Part shown: in pieces, positions 24,142-35,799 of the stretch
How positions within the stretch are numbered: position 1 is the stretch's first letter
Layout of the letters: the number at the start of each line of letters is the position of its first letter
NCBI GenBank assembly: GCA_030549775.1
Contig: CM060177.1
Span: 87,701,236 to 87,765,235 of the forward strand
Direction of reading: 5' to 3'
Source of the DNA: Tamarix chinensis
Taxonomy: Eukaryota > Streptophyta > Magnoliopsida > Caryophyllales > Tamaricaceae
Length of the DNA: 64,000 bases
The notes under the pieces: model-generated
Told to the model about the DNA's origin: nothing
Seen by the model: the letters and a program-made list of their open reading frames with translations, nothing else
Database searches by the model: none
Made by a program: the position numbers and the translations under genes

Positions 24142-25243
24142 AGGAACATAATAAGTGTGGCGGCGCACGGCGGCGACGGTGGTGACCGAATGGGGTAAAA
24201 GAAGATAAAGAGAGGATGAGAGGGAGGAAGAGGAAAAGAAAGGTAGGGGAAGGTAGAGGGTTCTCTACATAATAGATTGGGAGGTGAATGAGGCAGTGGC
24301 AGCGGCGGTAGTGGTGGCAGACGGCGACGCGAATGGTAGCAGAGATGGAAAAAAGGGTTGATTAAGGAGGAAACTTTGCGCAACCGGGGCGGCTTGTGCA
24401 GGAAAAATCGAGGGATATGGGTAGTTCAGTTAGTTATAGGGCAGTGTAAGGATTAGTTGGGTGGGCAGAGAGGGCGGCGGAGTTGGCTGGAGGCGGAGGC
24501 AATGGTGTTTGAAGGGGCGGCGGCACACAAAGGGGATTTTCTGGGTAGGAATTTAAAAACTCGAACAGGCATAATTATGGGGGTATTTATAGAGTTTAGA
24601 GGAGAGGGTAGGGTTCTGTGGGTCAGTGAGGGGGTAATGCAGGTAGGGTTAGGGTCATCGGCGGCGACGGTTGGCCGTTGGAATTCAAAACCATGGCAAG
24701 GGTATGCACCGAAAAAGAAGGGTAGTGTGCGGAAGAAAAGGGAGGTGGGTTGGGTCATGATGACCAGCGAGTTAGGGGGAAGAGAGAGGAAGGAAAACGG
24801 GCGGTCATGTAATGCCCGAAAATTCACTAAAAATTTTTTTAAAGCGAAAAAAATTAAAATACTTAATTTAAAACCCGTGAATTATGAAGATGTTACCCCA
24901 CACTTAGTACCAGACCGGTTCACTCCTACCGTAAAATACTATTAATAACACCATAAAAATCCAAATTTATAAAAACGAAAAATCAGAGTACGCGTAAGTC
25001 TTACATAGTTCAAAATACTAGATATTGTTTTTCCAGATAATAACTAAACAACATTAGTAAAATTTGTTTTGACAATTCAAACATAATAAAAGATAACATG
25101 AATCATATATTTAAAAAGGAAAACGACCACGTCACTCTGGAGATTGATCCAGCCCAGTCATCACTCTGCCACTCCAAATGTCTCGTAGACATCAATAGCA
25201 TCAAAGTAGGTGTCTCCTACCTGCAATAGATCAGACAGGCCTT

Positions 25244-25300
25244 CTGCTCGTGGGAATGAGCAGCACCCATGAAACGGGTGATCAGTACGCTACATACTGA
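25244..25300 (+). other. Hairpin cassette of family L, copy 3
   Basis: CTGCTC/GAGCAG (25244-25263, perfect), CACCC/GGGTG, then CAGTACGCTACATACTG. Relative to copy 1 (CTACTC/GAGTAG) the first stem shows a paired change (A:T to G:C). Confidence 0.65.
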
Positions 25301-26439
25301 GTAAGGTAACCGAGTACTAAGGCCAGCATATAACACATTAAATCATGCAGGATAAGGATCACATACAATTACAACTCATACATATGGTACATAAAAAGCA
25401 TAAGGTGAAAACCATAGTCCAAAATCAACAAGTCCACACATAAGGCCCAAGAAGATCTGGTTTAATTATTTCATCTTGCTTTTATCAGGAGTCGATACAC
25501 ACCATGCCTTTTATCAAATCTATACGAGTACAGAAACACCCCACTATTATAACCGGTGGGCCGGTCACATATAGGGCATCATGCCCTAACCACTATTATT
25601 ACCGGTGGATCGGTCACACATAGGGTAAAACCCTAACCATTATTCCTGACCAGTGGATCGGTCTGGTTCCTACTCGCATGGTGTTCTACTATAAATAATT
25701 AGTATCTTTTAAGAGCCTTAACAATTCTGGTTTGTATTTATTGAGCTCGAGTCACCCCACTATTATTGTCGGTGGACCGATCACACATAGGACCTCATGT
25801 CCTAACCACTATTATAACCGGTGGATCGGTCACACATAGGGTAAAACCCTAACCACTATTCCTGACCGGTGGATCGGTCTGGACCCGGCTCAATAATCTT
25901 CCACTTTAAAAGATTAGTGTCTTAAGTATTTTAATCACAACATTTTCAATTCACAAACATTTGCTCAGACATGCATAACTACCTCCATGCAACCCTAGTT
26001 CCCATGAAAACCTTAACTCATCGTAAACTACACTTCCATGCAACCCTAGCTCCCATGCAAACCCTAACTCCACGTACCACACTTCCATACAAACCCTAGC
26101 TCCCACGCAAACCCTAACTCCACGTAGACATATTTCCATGCAAATCTTAACTTCACGTAGACCACACTTCCATGCAACCCCAATTCATATGCAAACCCTA
26201 GCTCCACGTATATCACATTTCCATACAAACCCTAATTCATATGCAAACCCTAGCTCCACGTATACCAAACTTCCATGCAACCCCAATTCATATGCAAACC
26301 CTAGCTCCACGTATATCACACTTCCATGCAAACCCTAATTCATAAGCAACCCTAACTCCACGTAGACATGCTTCCATGCAAACACTAACATCATGCCATT
26401 TCATCACTACTACGGAAACAGGAAATAATAACGGGACAT

Positions 26440-26640
26440 TAATAACGGTGGTTCAAAAACTGTCGTCAAATCCGTGAAAATTAATGTGCGGGAAGTTTTA
26501 ATAACGGTTTTATATAATAACCGTTATTACAAGTGCAAGGTAAAATTTTGCACGGGAATTTTAATAACAGTTGACATAAAACCGTTATTAAAACATGATT
26601 TAATAACGGTTCTTACAGGAACCGTTATTAAAATCTCCTT
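26440..26640. repeat. Left subterminal repeats of CACTA-1
   Basis: Copies of TTTTAATAACGGTT alternate with AACCGTTATTAAAA, making several back-to-back hairpins (for example around 26505-26530 and 26598-26632). In En/Spm the subterminal repeats are bound by the element's TNPA protein; the equivalent role here is inferred. Confidence 0.9.
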
Positions 26641-28041
26641 TTATTTTTTTCTCTTCTGTTTCGTGCCAAAAATTTCAGACTCTGCCGCTTCCCTCTCGTA
26701 CTCTCTTTCTCTTGCAAACCCTTACACCACCGCTCCGGCTCCTCTGAATTAAGGGAAACCATCGCACCGCCATCTCTCCACCACCCCTCTACCATTCTTG
26801 CGAACGTAGCCAGCATTTGTACCTTCGTCGTTGCCGTTCTCAACTTGTACGTCGTCGCTCCCTTTACGTATGTGTTGTTCTTCCTTCATTGCTTAATTTG
26901 TCTCTACTAATATGTATATATATATATATATAAATGCATGCATGTTGCACCGAAGAGATTGTGTTTGATGTGTTGTTCGAAAATCTGTCGTTTGATGTGT
27001 TGGTGAAAAATTTTGTTGTGGCCTTTTTTGATTGTGGTCGGCCGAGACCTTAATATATATGTATATATATATATATAAATGTTTTTATAATCTATTTTAT
27101 AAAAATATGTATTATTATTTTAAGAGAATCCATAAGCCTAAAATATATATTATTATCATAAGATATGTACGTTCTAAGTATAAAATTAAGGTGTATATAT
27201 TTTTTTAGCACTCACATTATTATATATGCAGATGATCATGTGTATTTATATGCTTTTTTTTAATATATATTTTGTAAGATGTGTATGTTTGCTTTTCCGT
27301 AAAATGTGTGTTTATATGTGTTCTATTATATGTATATATATTTATAATATATTTATATATAAGATGTGTATATATAATCTTAAATAATTGTGGTTAGGGT
27401 TAGATTCCGGGTTAGGGGGAGGGTTAGTGTTAGGGTTAGCTATAGTTTTAGGATCATTATCTTATGAGGTTTAGTGTTATTTTTTATTATAATTTATTAG
27501 GGTTAATTATTGTTAGGGTTAGGGGGAGGGGAGGGGAGGGTTAGGGTTTATCGTTTATTATACTAAATTAAAACTTGGGCTATAAGGAAAAATCCTAAGG
27601 ATAAGGGTATCGTGCATAGGGAAAAGTTGAGGAGGTTGGTTGGGCATCGGTGTTGTGATCGATAAAAATTAAATAGAGATGAATAATTGTGTATAATAAT
27701 AATAATAATAATAATAATAATCATATAGGATTTATTAGATTGTACTATATATATATTATCTTATTAATATCTACTTGATTTTACTATGCGTAGCTTGAAT
27801 GATTTGATGATAGTTTGATGTTTAGCCAGTTTGTTAAATATATAACTAAAGATTATGTCCTTATTTTAAATAGTTTGATGTTGTTAGGTTTACATAGTTG
27901 GTTATGATCTGGTAGAATATATTTATGATTTGTCTAGCTAGTTGAAGATCAGTTTACATATTCTGTAATTTAGATCCTTTTAATTTCGAGAACAACCTTG
28001 ATGATAAGATTTAGTGGTTCTCATTTGTAGGTAGCGATCAG

Positions 28042-28515
28042 ATGACATACCCTCCACTGTATTTTCATATGGCGCCACACAGAGATGTACGGACTCATGT
28101 GATATGGTTATATGATGAGCTATGTCATTTGTACGCGAGTGGCTCATCCTATCACCCCTTCCATTTCAATTCTTATCACCTTCTGTTGACCCTGCCTCAT
28201 ATAGAGCCATGGGCATCGGCTACGTCTACTTTTTTGTAGTGGTTTGTCTACCACACTGATGCACCACACCCGAGATTTATTGAGGGTGAGTTGTTTGCTA
28301 GAGAGTATGATAGGATATCGAGAGAATTGATGGTCATCGATGACGAGTGGAGGTATCATCATAGCTTACCTCGGAGTATCCACCTCGGTTACCCTAGAGT
28401 ATCCGTGAGTAGACTCTCATTTGATGATGCCAGGGATCAAATGATATATCGTGATGAGTGGACTTTTAGAGTTATAGTTTTTAGTTGGGCTCGACGAGGC
28501 TATCGGGGGATTTAG
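28042..28515 (+). pseudogene. Unrecognised frame upstream of the CACTA-1 transposase, one in-frame stop
   Basis: Two consecutive open stretches (28042-28239 and 28291-28515) lie in the same frame and join as one frame of 157 codons interrupted only by TAG at 28237-28239. The product is rich in aromatic residues and His, with HVIWLYDELCHLYASG, HPRFIEGELFAREYDRISRE and DEWTFRVIVFSWARRGYRG. It follows a possible acceptor (TTTGTAG near 28030) after a long AT-rich intron-like stretch that would begin near 26870 (GTATGTG). I do not recognise a family. It could be a first exon of an element gene or a captured host fragment. Confidence 0.4.
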
Positions 28516-28748
28516 TTTTAGATTCGTTTTTTAGGTATTTGAGTTGTAGCAACATTTTGATGTATATAGTGCTGCTATTGCTTAAATCCTATAGTATGCA
28601 TATCTTTTGTAAATTGAACTATTAATTGTATAATATTTTGCTACGTTTGTATGTATGCATATATATATATATAATGAACTCTTTGTAAGTATGAGGAGTT
28701 TCATTGATCGGCATTAATATAATTTTGGAAACTTGTTAGCATGATTCG

Positions 28749-28795
<47 letters not shown>

Positions 28796-28916
28796 TAGCA
28801 TGATACATTTGAGATTAATTCTTTCTAAGCAAGAGTGATTTGAAAATTATTATACTTATAATTCAATTGATTTTTAATAATTACTTTCATGTGGGATATA
28901 TCTAGATTCAAATAAT

Positions 28917-31490
28917 ATGGATCGGAAATGGTTGTCTGCAAATCGTCTGTCTAGAGAATATAACGAAGGAGTGGAGTTTTTCATCAAGTTTGTAGTTGAA
29001 CATGCTCAGGACTCTAGTAGAATAGTCTGTCCTTGTTTGAAGTGTGCTTATATTCAGCGTGTCAGCGCTAATGATTTGAGAGATCATTTATTTGTGTATG
29101 GAATTGATACAAGTTACACTTGTTGGATATGGCATGGGGAAACAGAGTCTAAATATGAAAATGACGATGTTGGGAGGGATAGTAGTGGATCATCATTTGA
29201 TAACTATGAGGGACATTCGTTAGAGGAGATGACTCAAAAGGTTGAGGAAAGTGTTCAGGATTGTCCAAAAATGTTTGAGAAGTTATTGAATGACTCGGAG
29301 AAACCTTTGTACGGTGATTGTAAGACGTTTACGCGATTATCCGCTACTTTAAGGTTGTACAACTTAAAGGCATGTAACGGATGGAGTGATAAGAGTTTCA
29401 CAGAATTATTGTCACTTGTGAAGGATATGCTTCCTGATGATAACGTTTTACCCGATCGTACGTATGAAGCGAAGAAGATTCTATCCTCTATGGGCATGAG
29501 TTATGAGAAGATACATTTATGCCCTAATGATTGTATTTTATATCGCAATGACAATGCATCTTTGGATAGTTGTCCTAATCCTGAATGGAAAGCACCACGA
29601 TACAAGAAGATCAAGGTGCCCGCTAAGGTGTTATGGTATTTTCCTATAATACCAAGATTAAGGCGGATGTTTAATGATATTGAAGATGCCAAGAACCTAA
29701 GATGGCATGCTGATGACAAGATAGATGACGGGCTTCTTAGACATCCATCCGACTCTCCAAAATGGATGACGATTGATGGGTTGTTTCCTGAATTTGGTAA
29801 AGAAGCAAGAAATGTGCGCCTTGCGCTTTCTGCAGATGGAATGAATCCGCACAATCAAGGCAGCTACAGTTTATGGCCAGTGATTTTGGTTATATACAAT
29901 TTACCTCTGTGGCTCTATATGAAACGCAAGTATATGATGTTGTCTTTACTCATTTCCGGGCCAAACCAACCTGGGAATGATATTGATGTTTATTTGGCAC
30001 CTTTGATTGATGAGATGAAGTTCTTATGGGACATGGGCGTTGAAGTATTTGATGCATATGGTCAAGAAAATTTCACTTTGAGAGCATTGTTATTCTGTAC
30101 TATAAATGATTTTCCGGCGTATGGCAACTTGTCAGGTTATAGTATGAAAGGCCATTATGCATGTCCGATATGTGAGGAGAATACTTCATTTGTTCAGCTA
30201 ACACATGGCCGAAAGACTGTGTTCCTTGGGCATCGTAGGTTTTTACCGAAGAATCATCATTATCGTAGGCAAAGAAAAGCATTCAATGGATTCCGAGAAG
30301 AAGGGCAGGCACCAATCCGGTTGACGGGTCGACAAGTGTGGCTGAAGATGAAACATTTGAGTGTCAAGTTTGGGAAGAAGAATAAAGATAAGCCTCCATC
30401 AGTTAGGTGGAAGAAGATGTCAATATTCTTCAACCTTCCTTATTGGGAATCTTTCTACGTGAGACATGCCCTTGATGTGATGCATATTGAGAAAAATATA
30501 TGTGACAGTCTTGTTGGCACATTACTTAATGTTCCACGCAAGACTAAAGATGGGATAAATGCTCGAATGGATATGGAAGAAATGGGTATTAGACGGGAAC
30601 TGACACCGCGAGACAACGGAAGAAGAATATATTTACCGCCGGCGTGTCATACTCTTTCCAGAAAAGAGAAATTTTCATTTTGTGAATTCTTGCACGGTGT
30701 CAAGGTTCCGGAAGGGTATTCTTCAAATGTCAGAAGGCTCGTGTTGATGAAAGAGTTGAAATTAATTAACATAAAGTCTCATGATTGTCATATCTTGATG
30801 CAGCACTTGTTGCCGATAGCTATACGTGGAATTTTGCCAAAACGTGTTCGAATTACTATCACGAGGCTTTGTTGGTTTTTTAAAGCCGTCTGCTCTAAAG
30901 TTATACATCCTGATAGTTTGGACGCCTTGCAAAAAGGGATTGTGATTATTTTGTGCCAACTTGAAATGTATTTTCCACCGTCATTCTTTGACATTATGGT
31001 ACATCTAACTGTTCATTTAGTTTATGAGATAAAGATGTTAGGACCTGTTCATGGGAATTGGATGTACCCCTTTGAACGGTTTATGAAGTTGATAAAAGGT
31101 TATGTGAAGAATCGATATCGGCCAGAAGGATGTATTGTTGAGAGTTACCTGGTGGAAGAGGCAATTGAGTTTTGCACAAAGTACTTGTCAAATGCTGAAG
31201 CTCTTGGTATTCCTAAGTCTCAACATGCGGGCAAATTTGAAGGACATGGTATTACAGGCAGACAGCTTGGGCGTGTAGACCCTAACATGTTCCGTGCAGC
31301 ACATCTATATGTATTACACAGCAGTGATGATGTTCAGCCATACATTGAAGAGCATATGACTTTTTTACGGATTGAAAATCCATCCAAGACTGAGAAATGG
31401 ATTATCGATAAACATAATCTTTCCTTTATTGATTGGATAAGAGATCGCATCATTCCACTCATCGGTCATTCCCCAACTTTAATTTCGTAA
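28917..31490 (+). CDS. CACTA-1 TNP2-type transposase, C-terminus cut by a stop
   Basis: 857 codons open. It catalyses cutting and joining of CACTA elements in the nucleus. The N-terminus (about 1-75) is the transposase-associated domain, MDRKWLSANRLSREYN ... CPCLKC ... HLFVYGIDTSYTCWIWHGE. The central transposase domain (about 295-440) includes LSADGMNPHNQ with an Asp at residue 307, WDMGVEVFDAYG, and a CPIC pair at 416-419. ALDVMHIEKNICDSL (Asp520) follows, then the DUF4218 region (about 630-760) with HGNWMYPFERFMKLIKGYVKNR. Related proteins continue for several hundred residues; here TAA at 31488-31490 ends the frame but homologous sequence continues in the same frame. Start chosen at the ATG of the conserved MDRKW. 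Confidence 0.95.
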   Translation: MDRKWLSANRLSREYNEGVEFFIKFVVEHAQDSSRIVCPCLKCAYIQRVSANDLRDHLFVYGIDTSYTCWIWHGETESKYENDDVGRDSSGSSFDNYEGHSLEEMTQKVEESVQDCPKMFEKLLNDSEKPLYGDCKTFTRLSATLRLYNLKACNGWSDKSFTELLSLVKDMLPDDNVLPDRTYEAKKILSSMGMSYEKIHLCPNDCILYRNDNASLDSCPNPEWKAPRYKKIKVPAKVLWYFPIIPRLRRMFNDIEDAKNLRWHADDKIDDGLLRHPSDSPKWMTIDGLFPEFGKEARNVRLALSADGMNPHNQGSYSLWPVILVIYNLPLWLYMKRKYMMLSLLISGPNQPGNDIDVYLAPLIDEMKFLWDMGVEVFDAYGQENFTLRALLFCTINDFPAYGNLSGYSMKGHYACPICEENTSFVQLTHGRKTVFLGHRRFLPKNHHYRRQRKAFNGFREEGQAPIRLTGRQVWLKMKHLSVKFGKKNKDKPPSVRWKKMSIFFNLPYWESFYVRHALDVMHIEKNICDSLVGTLLNVPRKTKDGINARMDMEEMGIRRELTPRDNGRRIYLPPACHTLSRKEKFSFCEFLHGVKVPEGYSSNVRRLVLMKELKLINIKSHDCHILMQHLLPIAIRGILPKRVRITITRLCWFFKAVCSKVIHPDSLDALQKGIVIILCQLEMYFPPSFFDIMVHLTVHLVYEIKMLGPVHGNWMYPFERFMKLIKGYVKNRYRPEGCIVESYLVEEAIEFCTKYLSNAEALGIPKSQHAGKFEGHGITGRQLGRVDPNMFRAAHLYVLHSSDDVQPYIEEHMTFLRIENPSKTEKWIIDKHNLSFIDWIRDRIIPLIGHSPTLIS

Positions 31491-32140
31491 ACCCTGCATT
31501 GGTTGTCTCAGAAACCTCGTTATGAAGTTTTTCAATATACCAGTTATGTGATCAACGGTTGCACTTTTTATACAAAAGAACAAGATGGGAAGAGTACAAT
31601 GCAGAACAGTGGGGTGACTTTAGTGGCTGAGGCAATGCATGTTGCTAGTGTGAAAGACAAGAATCCAACTTATGCAGATATGAATTATTATGGTATGATT
31701 GAACATATATGGGAGTTAGATTACACTGTATTTAAAATCCCTGTATTCGGCTGCAGATGGGTTGATAACGGCAGTGGGGTTAGATATGAAGATGGATTCA
31801 CATTAGTAGATCTTAATAGGGCAGGGCATAAACAAGACCCATTCATCTTAGCATCATAAGCGACACAAGTATTCTATGTCACTGACCCTGCTGATAATAG
31901 ATGGTCTGTAGTACTATCTACAAAAAAAATGCCAATGAATGTGATGATGAAAATGATGCCAATTGGAATAACGAGTGTGTCTCAGCTATGCAAGCAACTC
32001 AATTATTGAACGATGATAACAATACAATTAATGAGGAGGAAATATATGTCAGGGATGATCATCGTGAAGTAATATATGTATCAGATCCTGAATCTAATCC
32101 AAAAACAAGGGGGGAAAAAAGAAGGAAAAGAAGGCAATGA
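31491..32140 (+). pseudogene. CACTA-1 transposase C-terminal region (DUF4216 and acidic tail) beyond the stop
   Basis: In the same frame as the transposase, 31503-31859 encodes the DUF4216 domain (SYVINGCTFYTKEQDGKST, SGVTLVAEAMH, IWELDYTVFKIPVFGCRWVD, GFTLVDLNRAGHKQDPFILA). A second stop, TAA at 31857-31859, stands where related proteins usually have Gln. After a run of eight A near 31921-31928 the frame shifts, and 31901-32140 carries the usual acidic tail (EEEIYVRDDHREVIYVSD) and a basic end. So two stops and one frameshift separate this part from the main body. Confidence 0.92.
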
Positions 32141-32247
32141 GGGTAATAATATTGTAACATATAATATCTATGTTGGTTTTTTTCAACTCAATTATGCTCA
32201 ATACATAACATTCTAACATAATTTATTTATTGATTTCTCTTAGAGAT

Positions 32248-35200
32248 ATGGCCAATAAGAATATTGATAGGGACAGCAGTGATGAAGAAGGGAAAAGAGG
32301 GCCGACAATTATGAGAATCATCACAGATATGAGGAATAAAGGAGAACTGGTCGAGTTGGGATGGAATACTTACAATCTTCCCATTGGCCCTTATGTAGAC
32401 ATGTTTTTGACTTACATTTCACTTGTGACACGTAACCGTGTTCCTATCTCCTATAATAATTGGAAGCAGGTTCCAACGGGTCATAAGGAGCATATTTGGC
32501 AGGAAATCATGGTAAATATACTATTTTATGTAATCATTTATGTATATAAAATGTTATTAATTTTAATACATTAATATCGGTATAAATTTGTATGTCTTAC
32601 GATGCAGAGAGTATTTAATGTGCCAGAGAGTAAGAAGAAATGACTTCTTAGACATTGTGGGGAGCATCTAAGAACATTTAGGTCATTTTTAGCTCGTAGG
32701 AAAATGTACAGAAAGAGTGATGGTTCTCTACGGCAGAATCCACCCAAATGATACGGTTTCATCGATCAAGAATGTTGGAACCAATTTATTGCATATCGTC
32801 TTACGGGTGATTTTAAGGTATTTGTTAGATAACAATTAAATTTTTTTTATCGATCCTAGTATTGTGCATAATATTGAAATAACTATGTCACTATGATTTG
32901 GCTGGTGACATAGGAAAAAAGTGCCAAAAATAAAGAGATTGCGAAGCAGAATAAAGACCGGTATAATATGGCTCGCAAAGGTTATGTAGGCCTTGAAGAG
33001 GAGTTGGTATGTATTTTGTGATTTACCTATTTACAGCGTACTGACGAATTTTATAATATTGGTACATTATAAGAATATTTTTTTGATTTATAGCTCATAG
33101 CCCAAGACTTAGACCCATGTACCTCGTCCATTAATATTGGTACATTATGGAAGAAGGCTAGAGCAACAAAAGATGGATATATTAATGAAGATGTAGATGT
33201 TGCAGCGAAAAAAATTGTAAGTTTGTAGATATTTGGAACCCTGCTTACTTTTCTTTTAGAAAACTATTATATTATGCGTATTCATGTAAGCTAATTTTAC
33301 ATATATTATATACATTACAGGACAAACTTCAAGCGTCAGATGGTGAGGAGGGGTTAGACCAATATAACATTGTATCACAGGCTATAGGAATTGTAGAACA
33401 CCCTGGAAGACACAGGGGTCTTGGATTAGATGTTACGAAAACGAGTGTACGTGGTCGATCTCGTGGTTCTCGTAACACTGATGAGTAAGTCGCCATCCTT
33501 ACATAGAAATTGAACGTGGCATTTGAACGGATGGCAACAATGGAGCAAGAGTTGTCATTTATTAAATCTCAAGGGTATAAGCCATCCGATTTAGTCGACC
33601 ATGATCAGCTTCACATACCTAATGTAAATAGTGTCACAGACAGTTGTGAAGCTGATGCACGTCTTTCTTCTCTTTCCGAGGTAAGCATTACATAACTTTG
33701 AATTGTTATATAATGTATTCGGTGTCATAAATAATTAATAATGTGTAATATTTTCGTTTAGGGTTTGCATAAATGTGACTTGTTAGCGAATGATATTTCA
33801 ACTCTTTTGGCGAAAGGAAGGGTCCGCATCAGTCACAGTACCCAAACGCAAACTATCCATGGGTACAACTTAGCCCTACTTACAAGACCGGTGAGTATTG
33901 ACACTCCAATCATTGGTAGTGCGCCCTTGCCTTGTTATAAAGAGGGCGATGAGGCAGCTACAATGCTAGAAGCTTATGGAAGCTTCGTGCCTTGGCCTGT
34001 GGATCAGATACGTCTCACTACTGAAGAGGTATTGACATTCAATATCTTCATTAGACCTAGTTTAGTAGTTACATTATTTATACCTTTTTCATATATATAT
34101 GCTCAATACATATTTTGTTTATTATTATTATTATTTAAGGAATCAAAGAAGAAGACTGCTCCTGCTAGTAAAACTAAGAGAGGTACTAGTAGAACGAGCA
34201 ACACAAAAGAGGGCGCTGCCAAAAGAAAGAGAGCTAAATCTGAAAAATCAGTTGCCCCACAAAAGATTCGTTCTTCGGAAATACGCCAACCTCCACCAGC
34301 ATTAGCTTTATTGTATTTCTATGCCCAAAACTACCTCAGGAATAATTATATTTCCATTGATTGTCGTCCTGAGTATGTTGGAAGGGACGATGCTACTTAC
34401 ATGGTATCGACAGTTGACATAAACGACATTTATAATTAGGAATGGATGTCAACCACGAGTGTCGCCGTTTATGTCACGTAAGCATTATTTCATATTTCAG
34501 ATTTTAGTACTCTTGGAGACATAGAATTTTTACGACCTCTTAAGCTTATATGAGTTATTAGTTATTAACAAATATCCATTATTATTGTCGTCCATATATA
34601 GGTTGGTAGCTAGTCGCGCTGCGTTGGAGGGAATGTTGTCCTCTATTATTTTTGTGTGCCCATACTACATAGCTGACAGTAGTACAATAACAGAGGGTAG
34701 GCACATAAACTATTTAGCGGATCGCATTTTGATTGAGGGACACAACAAGCTCTATCTCATTCCTCACCTCGCAACTGAACATTGGGTTTTGTACGCTGTC
34801 CGACCTAATCTTAATAAAGTTTATGTGTTTGATTCCCTTCGAACCTATGACGTGCCTTTTGAGGTCACTCGTCGTGGTGGGAAGGAATTTATAGACATGT
34901 TAGTATACTTTTCACTTCTTACTTCATTAGCTTATTTATACATATATATATTCTACTTTCATTATTTGAGGTATATATACTTACAATATTATGTATCCAA
35001 CTCTATTTATTAGGGCACTACGGATGGCATATCAAAGGAGAGGTGGGAATGGTGTCCCAGACCCAAAGAATCTTCAATATGAGCCTATCATGGTAAGTAG
35101 GAAAACAACTATTTTGTATTTTGTTTTAATTCAAATTAATATATAATAGTTAGAGAGCTAATTGAATTCATTTGACAGTGTCCACAACAGCAAAACGGCG

Positions 35201-35481
35201 ATGATTGTGGATACTATATATGTAGAGCAATGGATCTTATAGTCCAGAATAGATCGGTCAACATAGATCCAAGCCATGTATGTTTGCTTTTCCATATTTT
35301 TCTATTAATGAATCATGACATATATATTTTTGACCTAATGTCTAACTGTATATTAATTGAAACATAGGTGTTGTAGTTTTTCACCGATGACTATGCACGA
35401 GGCCAGCAATATAATGTTGATGAAATTGATGAAGTTAGAGACCAATGGGCCAAGCATGTGCACTCATTAATTTGGTATTAG
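32248..35481 (+). pseudogene. CACTA-1 second gene: TNP1-like protein with C-terminal Ulp1-type cysteine protease domain, spliced, inactivated
   Basis: About twelve exons can be followed by GT-AG borders and continuous frame, for example 32248-32511, 32608-32817, 32914-33006, 33094-33216, from 33321, then about 33510-33680, 33761-34027, 34139-34480, 34602-34898, 35013-35091, 35179-35278 and 35368-35481. The first half resembles plant CACTA ORF1 products (GEHLRTFRSFLARRKMY, EHPGRHRGLGLDVTK). The last exons form a Ulp1/C48-like domain with His in ATEHWVLYAV (34780-34782), Asp in VYVFDSL (34831-34833), Gln and Cys in QNGDDCGYYICR (Cys codon 35206-35208). Ulp1 enzymes cleave SUMO; the role in transposons is unknown. 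Stops at 32641-32643 and 32749-32751 (both TGA, probably from TGG), 34437-34439 and 35374-35376 make it a pseudogene, although the catalytic residues remain. The junction near 33485-33510 does not keep frame as drawn. Confidence 0.85.
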
Positions 35482-35799
35482 GTAGCGATCTATATATTCT
35501 ACATGCATTTTCAGGTTTGTATTTTGTCTACATCTTTCGGTCTTCCAGCCTAGATCTATGAACTCTTTACTTTGGGGTGTAGAGCTACCAAGTTGTGGTA
35601 TGCCCACTAATTTTTATTCCTAAGTATAGTTGGTGTATTGAGACATGCATACCAATTATAGATTGATTGAAATTATGGTGTGATACCCTGCTGGTATGAA
35701 TTGATGTTGTTTTACATTGCAGATTTGGTAATTGTTTGAACATACAACTGTGTATGTGGGCAGGAACAAAACAGAAAAATTCTAAAAAAAACATATACT

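Noticed and set aside
27398..27550. Telomere-like GGGTTAG repeats inside CACTA-1
   Set aside because: Degenerate and short (GGTTAGGGTTAG with irregular spacing) in an intron-like region; too weak to call an array.
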